In this document: in pieces, positions 6,785 to 7,068 of the stretch
Position numbering within the stretch: the first letter of the stretch is position 1
Layout of the letters: every line of letters begins with the position of its first letter
Assembly: GCA_009929975.1 (NCBI GenBank)
Contig: RZZF01000097.1
Span: 1-7,068, forward strand
Direction of reading: 5' to 3'
DNA: 7,068 nucleotides
Source of the DNA: Clostridia bacterium
GTDB taxonomy: Bacteria; Bacillota; Clostridia; Saccharofermentanales; UBA5734
The notes under the pieces: generated by a model
What the model saw: only the letters and a program-made list of their open reading frames with translations
What the model was told of the DNA's origin: nothing
Databases searched by the model: none
Program-made: the position numbers and the translations under genes

Positions 6785-7068
6785 GTGGCAAAGCAAAGCG
6801 ACGACCAGCCGATCAATTGGCAGATGATCCGTCAGACAATCCTGAACCGGCTGAGACAGTTCAGCCAGTGGGTTTCATATGCTTCGCGGCAGACGGCAAA
6901 GGGTCTGGGAAATTTGTCGCACCGGCTCTTGCGGGGCGGCCGGGATCTTGTGCGGCAGGTTAAGGAAAAATGGCCGGCGTCAGAACAGAAGGCAGCGGTG
7001 GAGGATGATCCGTCGGAACCGTCTGCTGTCTCATCAGAAACTGTTAGGTTTGACCTGAAGCATCCATC
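6785..7068 (+). CDS. Unrecognised protein, N-terminal part only (cut by window edge)
   Basis: An open frame starts at GTG 6785 and runs off the right edge after 94 codons. Promoter and ribosome site precede it, and its codons (many CTG, ATC, CAG, CGG) resemble those of the other genes here. The visible part begins VAKQSDDQPINW. Residues about 14-64 are strongly basic and look amphipathic-helical, with repeated R, K, Q, L and W. Residues about 65-86 are acidic and serine-rich (DDPSEPSAVSSE), and the fragment ends FDLKHP. There is no signal peptide or membrane segment in what is visible. I do not recognise a family. A charged cytoplasmic leader before a later membrane segment, as in some cell-wall enzymes, is one possibility but only a guess. 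ATG 6767 is an alternative start adding six residues. Confidence 0.65.
   Translation, partial: MAKQSDDQPINWQMIRQTILNRLRQFSQWVSYASRQTAKGLGNLSHRLLRGGRDLVRQVKEKWPASEQKAAVEDDPSEPSAVSSETVRFDLKHP

Noticed and set aside
6751..6963. Competing 70-codon frame from GTG 6751
   Set aside because: It overlaps the 6785 frame, which has a properly spaced ribosome site, typical codons and stays open to the edge; this one has neither a site nor a convincing protein.

Overview
The window looks like a chromosomal segment of a moderately GC-rich Bacillota bacterium, most likely of the Clostridia type. Three things point there: the gene order mutS-mutL-miaA-hfq with lexA beside it, a MutL carrying the endonuclease motif found in organisms that lack MutH, and a Gram-positive (Bacillus-type) LexA operator in front of lexA. 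Genus cannot be told from the sequence. Apart from the downstream gene cut by the edge, every gene belongs to a well-known family. I see no mobile element, CRISPR array, tRNA, rRNA or obvious foreign island.

Layout. Positions 20-4548 hold the mismatch-repair pair mutS and mutL, 5 bases apart. miaA (tRNA isopentenyltransferase) follows, its start codon overlapping the mutL stop by one base, so these three read as one co-directional, probably translationally coupled unit. After a 136-base gap with its own candidate promoter comes an hfq-family gene (5647-5976). lexA lies on the opposite strand (5938-6567) and overlaps the 3' end of hfq by 39 bases. Beyond lexA, about 217 bases hold divergent control signals: a strong lexA promoter overlapped by LexA boxes, and a separate promoter driving a rightward gene (from 6785) that is cut by the window edge and whose function I do not recognise.

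How the genes work together. MutS recognises mismatches and recruits MutL, which nicks the new strand; both carry recognisable sliding-clamp binding motifs. LexA represses the SOS response and its own gene. MiaA modifies A37 of tRNAs reading UNN codons, and Hfq is the Sm-ring RNA chaperone. The window therefore combines genome maintenance with RNA-level control.

The least ordinary part is the hfq-lexA junction. The Hfq protein keeps the family fold signature and rim arginines but has lost many RNA-contacting residues on both faces of the ring. The two genes overlap tail to tail, and the best candidate terminator for lexA lies inside the hfq coding sequence. None of this amounts to an undescribed system; it is an unusual variant in a conventional locus.
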